From Candidatus Methanoperedens sp. (GTDB lineage: Archaea; Halobacteriota; Methanosarcinia; Methanosarcinales; Methanoperedenaceae), in the NCBI GenBank assembly GCA_023249105.1, contig JAHFDG010000025.1, positions 1 through 51,902 on the forward strand: DNA of 51,902 nt. The letters run 5' to 3'. Position 1 is the first letter of the stretch, and each line of letters starts with the position of its first letter. Shown piece by piece: positions 7,391-16,414 of the stretch. The position numbers and the translations under genes were made by a program. The notes beneath the pieces are model-generated. The model was not told where the DNA came from. It ran no database searches and saw only the letters and a list, made by a program, of their open reading frames with translations.

Positions 7391-7410
7391 TGAACCCCAA
7401 TGAACCCCAA
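7391..7410 (+). repeat. Tandem TGAACCCCAA, possible relic half-repeats of the array
   Basis: Two perfect, adjacent copies of TGAACCCCAA (7391-7400, 7401-7410) lie just after the coiled-coil gene. Eight of nine bases match the TGAAACCCA block of the array 750 bases upstream, and the array's own closing half-repeat is TTAACCCCA. The rest of this gap (7411-7529) is AT-rich with no gene seen. Confidence 0.45.
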
Positions 7411-7529
7411 GAGAACAATGTGTTATTTTATAGAACGAATATATTGCAATTTACCCTAATTTCACAATTTAGCCAACTATTTGATTTCTCTACCTTTTTA
7501 ACCTTGTAATTTTATACTTTTTACCATTA

Positions 7530-7577
7530 CAATTGAGCCACGATTAACATATTTCTATGTTTATGGTGGCTTAATTG
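7530..7577. repeat. Long inverted repeat before the portal operon
   Basis: Two 22-base arms (7530-7551 and 7556-7577) around a 4-base loop pair with three mismatches (CAATTGAGCCACGATTAACATA against its partner). RNA from either strand would form a strong hairpin. There is no T-run after it, so it is not a classic terminator. It may separate the tas unit from the head operon or act as a protein-binding site. Confidence 0.55.
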
Positions 7578-7835
7578 CAACTATTCCCTACATTTTCTAA
7601 GCTAAAATCACTTAAATCATTATTAATATCCCTATTGTCTTGGGATGTTTCCAATTCAAAAAACATTATCTCTATCCTATGGAATGTATTTGATCTCCGC
7701 GACTTACTTGTTTTTGGTGGATTGCTGTCCGTTAGTTATGGTTTTTATCTTATTGCTCCATGTTTTGGATGGATAGGGCTTGGTTTATTATCAATGCTTC
7801 TTGGCCTTGGGTGGATTATTAGGAGGCCTAAGTGA
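7575..7835 (+). CDS. Small membrane protein upstream of portal
   Basis: Up to 86 aa from a TTG at 7575. There is no ATG in frame and the TTG lies in a hairpin arm, so the true start is uncertain. The C-terminal half contains two hydrophobic helices (LLVFGGLLSVSYGFYLIAP and WIGLGLLSMLLGLGWII) ending in RRPK, as in small inner-membrane proteins often placed just before phage portals. Its stop overlaps the portal start by four bases, and the portal ribosome site (AGGAGG) lies inside its last codons, so the two are translationally coupled. Function unknown. Confidence 0.5.
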   Translation: MQLFPTFSKLKSLKSLLISLLSWDVSNSKNIISILWNVFDLRDLLVFGGLLSVSYGFYLIAPCFGWIGLGLLSMLLGLGWIIRRPK

Positions 7836-9112
7836 GTATTCTTAGTAAGGTTGAAAAACGAATATATAATGACTTGTCTTTATCAAATCCAAAAGCATGG
7901 AATCCCCAGCTTTGGCAGTTTGCCGGTTCGCAATCGGTATCCGGGGAGAATGTAACCGAATCATCTGCATTAACTTACAGTGCTGTGTGGGACGCCGTTG
8001 GCCAGATCTCCGCTACCATATCCACACTCCCCCTTCACCTGCTCCGTTCTGATGCCAATAAAACCATCCAAGCCACTGAAAAACGTCTATTTCGTGTCAT
8101 GCACAGTGAATTTAATAAGTACATGACCGCTCAGATAGGCAGGGAAGTATTAGCCGCTCATGTCTTAACTTGGGGCAATGCTTACGCTGAGAAAGTCTAT
8201 AATGGCTATGGCGACATTATCGAACTCTGGCCTATCGCTCCAAATCGGGTACGAATGGATATGGAAGATGGTGAATTAATTTACTATATCCGTGTTGGTA
8301 GCGAAGATATACCGTTGTCCCGTTCTCAAATTCTCCATATCCCCGGCTTAGGATTCGATGGATTCCAAGGTTATTCAGTAATTTCAATGGCTGCTAAGTC
8401 AATCGGTCTTGGCATGGCTTTAGAAACTTTCGGAGCTATGTACTTTGGCAATGGAACCCACCCAGGCACAATAGTTTCGCATCCCATGAAACTTGGTCCA
8501 GAAACTAGAGCTAACCTTCAGAATACGCTAACCACTGCTTATAGCGGCCTTGGCCAATCTCATCGCTTAATGTTGCTTGAAGAAGGGATGAAGATAGAAC
8601 AGATAGGAATTCCTCCTAATGATTCGCAATTCCTCGAATCCCGCACCTTCCAGATTTCCGATATTGCAAGGTGGTTCCACATCCCAGTCCATAAACTAAA
8701 AAACATGGAACGGGCGACTAACAACAATATAGAATCAGAGCAGGCATCTTATTATATCGACTGCATACTTCCTTGGCTAATCCGGATTGAGCAATGTTAT
8801 GGCCAGCAATTATTGTCTGAATCAGAAAAATGGAAGCAAAAGCTCTATTTTAGGCACAATGTAGATGGTCTGTTGCGTGGGAATTCCAAGGATCGTGCCG
8901 AATATTATAAAATCATGTCTGGAATTGGCGGGATGACGATCAATGATATTCGTCGCAAAGAGAATATGGATCCCTTCCCCGATCAATATGCCGACGAGCC
9001 GTTCATAGCTATCAACAACATGATTCCATTAAGCAAAGTAGATGAATGGTTGGCTAATCAAGCAAAATCAGTACAAGCATCAAACACAGCACCAAAGGAG
9101 GTTGTCTCATGA
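7832..9112 (+). CDS. Portal protein, HK97 family
   Basis: 426 aa, GTG start with AGGAGG 5 bases upstream. Portal proteins form the dodecameric ring at the capsid vertex through which DNA enters and to which the connector binds. Family hallmarks visible: AVWDAVGQISATISTLPLHL (about 50-70), the conserved LTWGNAYAE (about 111-119), PNRVRM, the clip region ILHIPGLGFDGFQG (about 165-180), YFGNGTHPG, and the terminal FRHNVDGLLRGNSKDRAEYY (about 345-365) followed by NDIRRKENM. Normal length. Its stop overlaps the protease start (ATGA). Confidence 0.95.
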   Translation: MSILSKVEKRIYNDLSLSNPKAWNPQLWQFAGSQSVSGENVTESSALTYSAVWDAVGQISATISTLPLHLLRSDANKTIQATEKRLFRVMHSEFNKYMTAQIGREVLAAHVLTWGNAYAEKVYNGYGDIIELWPIAPNRVRMDMEDGELIYYIRVGSEDIPLSRSQILHIPGLGFDGFQGYSVISMAAKSIGLGMALETFGAMYFGNGTHPGTIVSHPMKLGPETRANLQNTLTTAYSGLGQSHRLMLLEEGMKIEQIGIPPNDSQFLESRTFQISDIARWFHIPVHKLKNMERATNNNIESEQASYYIDCILPWLIRIEQCYGQQLLSESEKWKQKLYFRHNVDGLLRGNSKDRAEYYKIMSGIGGMTINDIRRKENMDPFPDQYADEPFIAINNMIPLSKVDEWLANQAKSVQASNTAPKEVVS

Positions 9113-10011
9113 AGAAATGGTTTAACATAATCAACAAGTCCGACCGATCTGAGATTTGGATTTACGAGCAAATAGGTGAAGATTTCTGGTCTGGCGGTGG
9201 AATAACAGCTAAGTCATTCCAGAAAGAGTTGGCGGCTATCAAATCACCACAGATAGACCTCCATATCAACAGCCCTGGAGGTGAAGTCTTCGATGGTATC
9301 ACGATATACAATCTCATCAAGCAGCATCCGGCCAATGTGACTACCTACATCGACGGGTTAGCGGCTTCAATAGCCTCTGTAGTCGCTATGGCAGGCGATG
9401 AAATCTATATGGCTGAAAATGCCCTCTTCATGATCCATAATCCGTGGGGAATGGCAATGGGAGATTCCACAGAAATGCGCAAGACCGCCGATTTACTTGA
9501 TAAAATAAAAGGGTCAATAATTCTTGCTTACAATTCTAAATCAGGCCTGAAAGAAGAAGAAATTCAAGACTTAATGTCTGCGGAATCATGGATGTCGTCT
9601 CAGGAAGCAATGGATTATGGGTTTGTAGATAACGTAACCGAATCAATGGACTTAGCTGCATGTGCTAAATTTGTTCCAATTATGCAGAAGGCGAAATTTA
9701 AACATATTCCAGAAACATTGGCATTAGAGAATCCATTGCCAACTATTAGAGAAATAGAAAAAGCCCTACGTAATACAGGGTTAAGCAATAAGCAAGCAAA
9801 AGATATTCTTCGTGAAGGATATAAGAAAGAAGAAGGTGAAGTGCATCGGGATGATGCCCTTCCGCAACCGGGGGTTGTTGATTCTTCTGTTCCTATTATC
9901 CACGATCCGGTGAAAATTCATCAGGATGATGAACCGAAGCCGATAAAAAAGAAAGACCGGGTTGCTGATCTATTATGTCGTGCAGAAAGATTAGCACCAA
10001 CAACAACTTAA
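9109..10011 (+). CDS. ClpP-like head maturation protease (S14)
   Basis: 300-aa prohead protease that would trim the capsid scaffold domain. ClpP fold signatures: HINSPGGEVFDGITIYNLI (about 52-70), catalytic Ser87 in DGLAASIAS, catalytic His110 in FMIHNPWG, and the conserved SWMSSQEAMDYGFVD (about 160-174). The C-terminal extension (about 210-300) is charged and Pro/Lys-rich, and may work as a scaffold. It starts inside the portal stop and is followed 25 bases later by the capsid gene, the standard HK97 order. Confidence 0.94.
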   Translation: MKKWFNIINKSDRSEIWIYEQIGEDFWSGGGITAKSFQKELAAIKSPQIDLHINSPGGEVFDGITIYNLIKQHPANVTTYIDGLAASIASVVAMAGDEIYMAENALFMIHNPWGMAMGDSTEMRKTADLLDKIKGSIILAYNSKSGLKEEEIQDLMSAESWMSSQEAMDYGFVDNVTESMDLAACAKFVPIMQKAKFKHIPETLALENPLPTIREIEKALRNTGLSNKQAKDILREGYKKEEGEVHRDDALPQPGVVDSSVPIIHDPVKIHQDDEPKPIKKKDRVADLLCRAERLAPTTT

Positions 10012-10036
10012 ACTAAAATTAAAAGGAGTAATAATT

Positions 10037-11350
10037 ATGAAAACCGTAAGTCAGTATAAAGAGGATATTAAATCCTTAATGAAGAAAGTAGCAGATATGG
10101 ATGCACAGGCAATAGCCGAAAACCGCGATCCCAATGGGAGTGAAGTCACCCTCAAAAATGAAATCTTAGATACCGTTGATGAGCTGAATAGGACTGTCAA
10201 GACCCTTGAACGGCAGGAAAGAGTGTCAAATTCTCTGGAAGCGTCTGTCGGCAGCGTTACCATGCCTCGTCCAACTACCGATATCCCCTCTGCTCGCGAC
10301 AAAAAAGACAAGTTCCAGTCCCTCGGTCAGCAGATGGTAGCGGTAGTCAATGCCGGTCGGCCTGGTGGCGGGATTGATCCCCGTTTGTATAACGCCGCAG
10401 CTTCCGGTCTTTCAGAAACCGTACAGTCGGATGGTGGGTTTTTAGTCCAGCAGGATTTCGTAAATGATCTGCTTCAGGGCATGGTGTCTCAGGCTGTTTT
10501 GGCCCCCAAGTGCCGTCCTCAGCCGATTTCCGCCAACGCCAACTCCATCAAGATCAACGGTGTAGACGAAACTTCCCGCGCAACCGGTTCTCGTCAGGGT
10601 GGAATCCAGGCTTATTGGGCAGATGAAGCCGATGAGAAAACGAAATCTAAACCGAAGTTCCGTAAGATCGAACTGAACCTCCATAAGCTGATCGGCCTTT
10701 GCTATGCTACTGATGAACTGCTTGCCGATGCCGCTGCCTTGGAAGGCTTTATTCGCGCCGCGTTCCCTGCTGAGTTCGCATTTGTTGTTGATGATGCGAT
10801 TCTCCGTGGGACAGGGGCCGGGCAGCCGATGGGTATCCTCAACGCTGGTTGTTTAGTTACGGTTGCCAAAGAAACGGGGCAGGCCGCAGACACCATCGTT
10901 GCGGAAAATGTGATCAATATGTCAAGTCGCATATTTGCCAGTTCGTATCTCAATTCCAATTGGTACGTTAATCAAATGTGCTTACCCCAACTCTATACCA
11001 TGAGTATCGCAGTGGGAACTGGCGGACAGTTGATTTACATGCCGCCTGGTGGAATTTCTGGCGCGCCTTATGGCTCACTGCTTGGCCGTCCGGTTATCCC
11101 GATTGAACAGGCTTCCGCATTGGGCGATGTTGGTGATATCATCCTTGCCAATTTCGGTGGGTACATCCTGGCGCAGAAAGGTGGAGTTCAGTCTGATGTC
11201 TCAATACATGTAAGGTTCATCTACGATGAGCAAGTTTTCCGTTTTGTGCTTCGTATCGATGGACAGCCGGTACGTGCAAGCGCATTGACTCCATATAAAG
11301 GCGGGGCAACGGCAACTCAGTCTGACTTCATCACATTGGCTGCAAGGTAG
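10037..11350 (+). CDS. Major capsid protein, HK97 fold
   Basis: 437 aa, ATG after AAAAGGAG. Residues 1-70 are a charged coiled-coil delta (scaffold) domain likely removed by the upstream protease. The mature part probably begins between residues 70 and 110 and contains the typical SDGGFLVQQDFVNDLLQGM (about 131-149), the E-loop/A-domain segment YATDELLADAAALEGFI and the GTGAGQPMGIL motif (about 258-268) of HK97-like capsids. Builds the icosahedral head. A gap of 82 bases with no feature follows. Confidence 0.95.
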   Translation: MKTVSQYKEDIKSLMKKVADMDAQAIAENRDPNGSEVTLKNEILDTVDELNRTVKTLERQERVSNSLEASVGSVTMPRPTTDIPSARDKKDKFQSLGQQMVAVVNAGRPGGGIDPRLYNAAASGLSETVQSDGGFLVQQDFVNDLLQGMVSQAVLAPKCRPQPISANANSIKINGVDETSRATGSRQGGIQAYWADEADEKTKSKPKFRKIELNLHKLIGLCYATDELLADAAALEGFIRAAFPAEFAFVVDDAILRGTGAGQPMGILNAGCLVTVAKETGQAADTIVAENVINMSSRIFASSYLNSNWYVNQMCLPQLYTMSIAVGTGGQLIYMPPGGISGAPYGSLLGRPVIPIEQASALGDVGDIILANFGGYILAQKGGVQSDVSIHVRFIYDEQVFRFVLRIDGQPVRASALTPYKGGATATQSDFITLAAR

Positions 11351-11432
11351 TAGGTATTAATAGTTAATTTAGCCATTTAATAGAGAAGGGTGATCCTTCC
11401 TATAACAAGAACAAACTTAAAGGAGAATTATC

Positions 11433-11927
11433 ATGAAAGTTAAATTAGAAGACATCCACTTGGTTAATTTGTATACTCCGGTAGACATTGACGGGTTAGC
11501 GGCAGCTAAATCGCCGGTAGTGTGTTTGATGAAAAACTTCGATCATGCATTGATTGTGGTGAGTTTCGGTGTTCCTCGTGCCGCCGCTGTGATTACGGTT
11601 GAGTCGTGCGATGACATTGTCCCAACCACGGCAACCCAGATTATGTTCCCGTATTACAGGTATGAAACCTCGCTGATCCTTGCCAATGGCGATGTCCACG
11701 GTGCCCGCACCTGGACGACTACGGCTGCTGCTGGATTGATCCCGGTTGCGACTGGTACTCCGGTGATCTACGTGATTGATCTGAAAGCGTCCATGCTGAA
11801 TGCGGATGATATCGGGTTTAGGCTGTGCATCGCCGATCCGGGAGCTGCATCGGTTGGATACGCTTTGGCGATCCTTTCCGGTGGGAGATTCCAGGATTCA
11901 AACTTGACCGCGCAGGCTGTCATTTAA
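11433..11927 (+). CDS. Head-associated structural protein (possible decoration)
   Basis: 164 aa after AAAGGAG, directly behind the capsid gene. Predicted all-beta, rich in Ala/Val/Thr, no signal peptide and no coiled coil. Size and position suit a capsid decoration or head-completion protein; no family recognised. Similar composition and beta content recur in the proteins at 12202 and 12841, suggesting a related set. Confidence 0.7.
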   Translation: MKVKLEDIHLVNLYTPVDIDGLAAAKSPVVCLMKNFDHALIVVSFGVPRAAAVITVESCDDIVPTTATQIMFPYYRYETSLILANGDVHGARTWTTTAAAGLIPVATGTPVIYVIDLKASMLNADDIGFRLCIADPGAASVGYALAILSGGRFQDSNLTAQAVI

Positions 11928-11983
11928 CCTTATAACTGGGGCGGCCTGAAAATGGTCGCTCTATCCCTTGAGGAGGTAGAGTA

Positions 11984-12151
11984 ATGTTGAAAGAAGAAAT
12001 CGCTTTAGTGCGGGAAATTATAAAAGAGGAAATAAAGCTGGCATTCGGAAATGCTACTCCATTAGCCAAGCAGCTTGCAAAGGAAGAAGCGGCAAAGGAA
12101 AAGGAAGAGGCCGTTGCAGAGGGCATAAAAGCCAAAGCCGCGAAGAAATAA
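11984..12151 (+). CDS. Small charged coiled-coil protein
   Basis: 55-aa ORF with a strong GAGGAGG ribosome site. Almost entirely helical and charged: EEIALVREIIKEEIKLAF then a Lys/Glu/Ala-rich tail (KEEAAKEKEEAVAEGIKAK). Located between two beta-rich structural genes. Short hairpin-forming sequences lie on both sides (about 11938-11970 and 12162-12187), each next to a ribosome site. Function unknown; such small helical proteins in head operons can be assembly helpers. Confidence 0.6.
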   Translation: MLKEEIALVREIIKEEIKLAFGNATPLAKQLAKEEAAKEKEEAVAEGIKAKAAKK

Positions 12152-12201
12152 ACTATAACTAGGGTGGCATCCGAACAGGATGAGCCCAAAGGAGAATGAA
12201 A

Positions 12202-12723
12202 ATGAATTATTCACCGAGTACGATAGCCAGAATAGGCGACATCAACAATGGTTTGCTTGTTCAATCGGCCAAGGAAGTTAGTTATGCGACCTGGGGTGTT
12301 TCGCAAACGGAAATGTTCACTGTCTACAATCGCATCAGAATTCTCGGTCTTTGGATAGAAGTTGGCGCAACGACACTTGTTGGGGCAGGAGCCTTGATAA
12401 TATTTAATTGGACTTCATCGGTACCTGTTATCGCAGTGCAGCCCATATCAGCAGCCAGCACGACAATTCACGGATTCGTCCGGGGACGCAGGATTTCATT
12501 GGTAGGAAATGGACTGACCGCCCTAAGCGTTGTCGGCACTGCCGGGATATCGGTTGATATGATCACATCGATGATTGTCGGAGTTGCACCTTCGGCGGCT
12601 GTTGATCCGAGCATAAGCACAATCGGATGTCTAACTTCGGTTGCAGTATTGACAGCAGGAACGGCTCAATTCTCAATCCTGTATACTCCGATTGATCCGG
12701 GCGCTTATGTGGTGGCTTTATAA
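12202..12723 (+). CDS. Structural protein, beta-rich
   Basis: 173 aa from the ATG at 12202 (AAAGGAG at 12188-12194 gives 7-base spacing; the in-frame ATG at 12196 is only one base away from it). Predicted beta-sandwich, with repeated Ala/Thr/Val strands and no charged N-terminal helix. Probably a virion surface or head protein. It is the last gene before a strong terminator. Confidence 0.7.
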   Translation: MNYSPSTIARIGDINNGLLVQSAKEVSYATWGVSQTEMFTVYNRIRILGLWIEVGATTLVGAGALIIFNWTSSVPVIAVQPISAASTTIHGFVRGRRISLVGNGLTALSVVGTAGISVDMITSMIVGVAPSAAVDPSISTIGCLTSVAVLTAGTAQFSILYTPIDPGAYVVAL

Positions 12724-12732
12724 CCTAACCCC

Positions 12733-12764
12733 ACGGGGGATACATTCACGTCCCCCGTTTTTTT
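12733..12764 (+). terminator. Rho-independent terminator after the head genes
   Basis: Perfect 8-bp stem ACGGGGGA/TCCCCCGT (12733-12740 and 12751-12758) with a 10-base loop followed by a run of seven T. It ends the transcript of the head module. The gap 12765-12840 holds no recognised promoter. Confidence 0.9.
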
Positions 12765-12840
12765 AATTTAACCCCTTTTAGGCGGGTGTCCATTTAATCA
12801 TCTCCTTCGATGGCCCTGCCTTTTCTTAGAGGACTGAATT

Positions 12841-13653
12841 ATGATACAAAATATCAAACCATCACGATACAAGGTATCCAATAATTATCATTGGCTTGGT
12901 CAACCAGCTACTGCACAAAACGTCATTCCTTCTTCGGCAGGGGTAGCGGTATCAACTTCGGCAATCATGCGGGTCTACCTTCAAAACATTTCAGCAGGAA
13001 CCGTGTCTATGTGTGTTGCTGGTTTATTCCCCGATAGCGCATGGACAGCAGGTCAATGGGTAGCGGTAGGAACCACTCTAACGGACGATACTGTTGACGC
13101 TCAGGATGCTGGTACCAACGACTTTCCTATCAACACCACAACTATCAATGACGGCCATATTATCGGGTGCGACTATCCTTTTGGTCTTGTTTCCTATGAC
13201 ATCACCACAGCCACAATCGGTGCAGCTCTTGAAGGGATCCTTGAATACTGGAATGGCACTGCATGGACGGCTATCGCTGCAACACAGATGTTGGTTGACA
13301 TCCCTCGTTCTGCCGGAGTTCAGTGGGCAACCGGTGAACTTATTATCATGTTTAACCCCCCGATTGATTGGGCTGTAGGCGGGACAGGCACCGGAGTCAG
13401 CCAGACTAAATACAATTTACGATATTCATCCAGTGTAGCAGGGACTACGGCAGGATTAGCGAGGCGGATTTACGTAGGTGTCCCTATAACTTCATGGCGG
13501 AATATTGCCACTTTAACCGAAGCGCCTGTTCGTGAATATATGCCAAGCGGTTTGTCAATCCCCGATGGTGTGGTGAGAATTGGGTGCGCTGCGAATCTTG
13601 CGGTAGGGACGGTTAGCACTGTTGTTGCCTCGGAACTTGAGCTTGTGTATTAA
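12841..13653 (+). CDS. Structural protein, beta-rich
   Basis: 270 aa, ATG after AGAGGA. Sequence dominated by beta strands and Thr/Ala/Gly turns. The segment ILEYWNGTAWTAI (about 137-149) resembles a carbohydrate-contact or phage-fibre beta motif. No membrane segment. Probably a virion surface protein; no family identified. Confidence 0.65.
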   Translation: MIQNIKPSRYKVSNNYHWLGQPATAQNVIPSSAGVAVSTSAIMRVYLQNISAGTVSMCVAGLFPDSAWTAGQWVAVGTTLTDDTVDAQDAGTNDFPINTTTINDGHIIGCDYPFGLVSYDITTATIGAALEGILEYWNGTAWTAIAATQMLVDIPRSAGVQWATGELIIMFNPPIDWAVGGTGTGVSQTKYNLRYSSSVAGTTAGLARRIYVGVPITSWRNIATLTEAPVREYMPSGLSIPDGVVRIGCAANLAVGTVSTVVASELELVY

Positions 13654-13675
13654 CTGTTATAAGGAGGAGGAATCC

Positions 13676-14068
13676 ATGAAGAAGCAATTTAGGAAAATAG
13701 TAGTTGAAGTGTTAATGTTGTTGTTAGTCATCAATGTGTATATTGAATTTACTGAAAAGAGTCTGACAGTAAACTGGCAGGCTGAAACACCCGCTGACTC
13801 TGCTGGATTCAAGATTTACAACAATGCGGAAGAACTAATAGCCGATATTCCAGATCCTTCTATAAGGAATTATAAAGGGAAGATTGTTACCACTTTTGGT
13901 GGCATTAGTACTACCTTACCGAAAGAAGGTGAGAATGTAATAACAGTGAGGCAGTATGATAAGGATGGGAACATTAGTCCTGATTCTTTACCTGCAACAG
14001 TTTTAATTATTGATACTGTGTCTCTACCAGCACCGACAAAGGTGATGACACTTATTGAGAATTTGTGA
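13676..14068 (+). CDS. Membrane-anchored or secreted Ig/FnIII-like protein
   Basis: 130 aa from ATG 13676, chosen because AAGGAGGAGG precedes it; the frame is open upstream to 13622 but overlaps the previous gene. Residues 1-12 are basic (KKQFRKIVVE), residues 10-24 hydrophobic (VLMLLLVINVYIEF): a signal anchor. Residues 28-125 look like a fibronectin type III/Ig sandwich (LTVNWQAETPADSAGFKIYN...GENVITVRQYDKDGNIS). It could be displayed on the virion or the host envelope. Confidence 0.65.
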   Translation: MKKQFRKIVVEVLMLLLVINVYIEFTEKSLTVNWQAETPADSAGFKIYNNAEELIADIPDPSIRNYKGKIVTTFGGISTTLPKEGENVITVRQYDKDGNISPDSLPATVLIIDTVSLPAPTKVMTLIENL

Positions 14069-14069
14069 C

Positions 14070-14294
14070 GTGAAAAAGAAAAAGCATTCTGAGATTTGTA
14101 GTTTTAAAGGATTACCGGCAGAGGACTGCCATGTTTGCGGTAAAATTGATCCTTACCTCGAAGAAAAACAGGCGAAACAGATGAAAAATCTGATTGCGAA
14201 TATGAGAAAGAAAGTTAATAAGAATTTTGCTAAAGAAAAGGATTTGTTCACTCCTATATTTGAGGAAATGAAAAGATTAATTTTGAGCGAGTGA
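14070..14294 (+). CDS. Small Cys-containing hypothetical protein
   Basis: 74 aa from a GTG at 14070 one base after the previous stop; a TTG at 14055 is the alternative start. An early Cys (CSFKGLPAEDCHVCGK) resembles a zinc knuckle, followed by a helical basic tail. Weak ribosome site; probably translated by coupling with the preceding gene. Confidence 0.5.
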   Translation: MKKKKHSEICSFKGLPAEDCHVCGKIDPYLEEKQAKQMKNLIANMRKKVNKNFAKEKDLFTPIFEEMKRLILSE

Positions 14295-14295
14295 A

Positions 14296-14496
14296 ATGAA
14301 AGAAAAACCTTGCCAATTTGAAGATAACAATTTTTGCACTGCTTTTGTTTGTTTCAGCAGTCAGGAATGTTCTGCGAGGGGAGAAAGAGGAGAGCCTCTT
14401 TACTCAGAGTATAAAAGCATGGATGATGTTAAACTACCAAAGGAACTTGATGGGTCTGATATTGTAATTGGAATTAAGAAGTATGAAGGAGAATAG
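14296..14496 (+). CDS. Small Cys-rich hypothetical protein
   Basis: 66 aa, ATG one base after the previous stop. Four Cys in the first 26 residues (CQFEDNNFCTAFVCFSSQEC) suggest a small metal site. The rest is acidic. No family recognised. Together with the 14070 gene it forms a pair of coupled mini-genes before a fibre gene. Confidence 0.55.
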   Translation: MKEKPCQFEDNNFCTAFVCFSSQECSARGERGEPLYSEYKSMDDVKLPKELDGSDIVIGIKKYEGE

Positions 14497-14509
14497 GAGG
14501 CTTATCTAA

Positions 14510-15916
14510 ATGGCACTGAACATATACGGAGGAACAGCATTAACAGGTGGTGGAACAGGGGCTATTGATAGAGCTGAGATAGATGGAAATAACTTAGCTG
14601 ACAAAGATCCTTTTATTACAATAGTTCAAAATGATGCAGTCTATTTTCATGCTCTTGATGCTGATTCCGCTGCTGCTGAAGCAAGCCCTGCTGTTATCGC
14701 TCCTGATACTAATCCTGGAAATAAAAGGCACATATTGCAAGGTGTTGTTAGAATACCGAATGGCGCAACCTTACCTACAAATCCGATTAAAGGAGAAGCG
14801 TTCTTACATACTCCAACTGGCCGTAGTATCTATATGGTTTATAACGGTACGAGTTGGGTTGGTATACAGTCAATGTCCTCTATGACTATTTATGTTGATA
14901 AAACAGATGGGACTGATTCAGTTAATCAGGGGACTGGTGTTGATTCCGCAGCATATAAAACAATTCAATACGCTGTTAATTCTATCCCAGGGGTTAACAG
15001 TGGCAATGTAGTAATTAATATTAATAACGAAAATTATTCTGAGAGTGTTACAGTTCAAGGGAAAAATTTTACTGGTAATTATACAATAACATTTCAAGGG
15101 ACTTTATCAGTGGTTTCTGGGCCAACAGCACAGACAAGTAGTGTTCAAGGAACTGGGGCAACACAAGGGAGTATAACTAATACTGTTGGGACTCCATTTA
15201 CTGGGAATGCAAATAAGCTTTTATATTCAAGTAACAATGCTGAATATAGAGTCATCGATTCGGTGACAAGTACTGCTGGAACAATTTGTGGATGTTGGAC
15301 AGCCGCACCAACAGGGAATTATACTATTTATGACTGGGCGACAATTATTACTGGTACTTTTCTTATAAAATCTGGACAATTAGGAATAGTATGTAACGAT
15401 ATAAAATTCTTTACTTCAAGTCTATCTTCTTGTGTTTATACTGAAGCTAATTCATTATTAACATTAATGAGATGTTGGGTAACAGGAACGACTACGGCTG
15501 CATATTTATTTTTTGCGCTTGGAGATTTTACAACAGATACATGTCTCTTCACATCATCAGATGCTAATACATATTATCATATCGTTGGATATGCTAGTAT
15601 TTTTTCTATAGTAAGAACAAAATTTTTAGGTGGTTATGCTGTTGGGATAATATTCCAAGGGGCTTATGGTGGGTTTGGCGCTGGTAGTATTATTGATAAT
15701 TGTGATATGGCAGAGGGAGGTCTTTTAGTAGAAACTACCTCTGTCTGTAGGTTTTCGTCCACTACTGCGGTAGGATACCCAAGAATAAGGAATTGCACTT
15801 TAGGCGTTGGGGCAAGAATGGGAGGGCAGGTAACGGAAAATTCATTGGTACAATATTCAAGCAACACAACAAATTACACTGCTACGGCAGCAACTTATGG
15901 ATCTATTGCTTCTTAA
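14510..15916 (+). CDS. Tail-fibre/tailspike-like protein with parallel beta-helix
   Basis: 468 aa, ATG after AGGAGG (13 bases upstream). Residues 1-125 are an attachment-type N-terminus (LTGGGTGAIDRAEID) plus a phage-fibre segment GRSIYMVYNGTSWVGI. From about 127 a pectate-lyase-like beta-helix begins: TIYVDKTDGTDSVNQGTG, AYKTIQYAVNSIPG, then short N/G/T-rich rungs to about 445. Such spikes bind or degrade surface polysaccharide. Lower GC than the neighbouring head genes, typical of exchanged receptor-binding modules. No catalytic residues can be assigned by eye. Confidence 0.75.
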   Translation: MALNIYGGTALTGGGTGAIDRAEIDGNNLADKDPFITIVQNDAVYFHALDADSAAAEASPAVIAPDTNPGNKRHILQGVVRIPNGATLPTNPIKGEAFLHTPTGRSIYMVYNGTSWVGIQSMSSMTIYVDKTDGTDSVNQGTGVDSAAYKTIQYAVNSIPGVNSGNVVININNENYSESVTVQGKNFTGNYTITFQGTLSVVSGPTAQTSSVQGTGATQGSITNTVGTPFTGNANKLLYSSNNAEYRVIDSVTSTAGTICGCWTAAPTGNYTIYDWATIITGTFLIKSGQLGIVCNDIKFFTSSLSSCVYTEANSLLTLMRCWVTGTTTAAYLFFALGDFTTDTCLFTSSDANTYYHIVGYASIFSIVRTKFLGGYAVGIIFQGAYGGFGAGSIIDNCDMAEGGLLVETTSVCRFSSTTAVGYPRIRNCTLGVGARMGGQVTENSLVQYSSNTTNYTATAATYGSIAS

Positions 15917-15931
15917 ATTGGAGGTTAAGAT

Positions 15932-16213
15932 ATGAAAGTATTATTCGATTCAACAACTGGTAAGATTTATTATGCAATTCCTGATAAGAGTTGGTTTATG
16001 TTTCATCACTCAACGAACATTCCTTTAACAGAGTTTGAGATTGAGGAAATACTACCTAACAATCAAGGTGTTGCTATTGATTTAGTGGCAAAGCTGGGGA
16101 AGGTAGATTCTATCGGAGATCCTAAATATTATATGTTCAATAATGCTGGAACATGGGAATTACATTTAAAAGATGGATGGGAAGAATTTATTCCCCCGTT
16201 ACCTAATTTATAG
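15932..16213 (+). CDS. Hypothetical protein downstream of fibre
   Basis: 93 aa, GGAGG ribosome site. Alpha/beta, with aromatic residues early (IYYAIPDKSWFMFHHS). No family recognised. Close spacing with the fibre-like gene suggests a fibre-assembly or tip accessory protein. Confidence 0.6.
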   Translation: MKVLFDSTTGKIYYAIPDKSWFMFHHSTNIPLTEFEIEEILPNNQGVAIDLVAKLGKVDSIGDPKYYMFNNAGTWELHLKDGWEEFIPPLPNL

Positions 16214-16222
16214 GAGATAATA

Positions 16223-16411
16223 ATGAAAGCTAATTTAGCAACAAATCAAGAAAAGGCTGATTTAAGTGCAGCAGTTCAACAAGCGATAGAAGATTTAAAT
16301 CAGATTATAAATAACTATTCTACATTAACAACAGCACAAATTAAACAAGCTCTTTTAGTACTCGCACAGAATCAAAAAAGAATAATAAAACGGCTTGTAC
16401 AGATAGGATAA
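16223..16411 (+). CDS. Small helical hypothetical protein
   Basis: 62 aa, ATG after AGGAGA. Helical throughout (AVQQAIEDLNQIINNYS, QIKQALLVLAQNQKRIIKRL); could form a trimeric coiled-coil or chaperone. No family recognised. Confidence 0.55.
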   Translation: MKANLATNQEKADLSAAVQQAIEDLNQIINNYSTLTTAQIKQALLVLAQNQKRIIKRLVQIG

Positions 16412-16414
16412 CAA

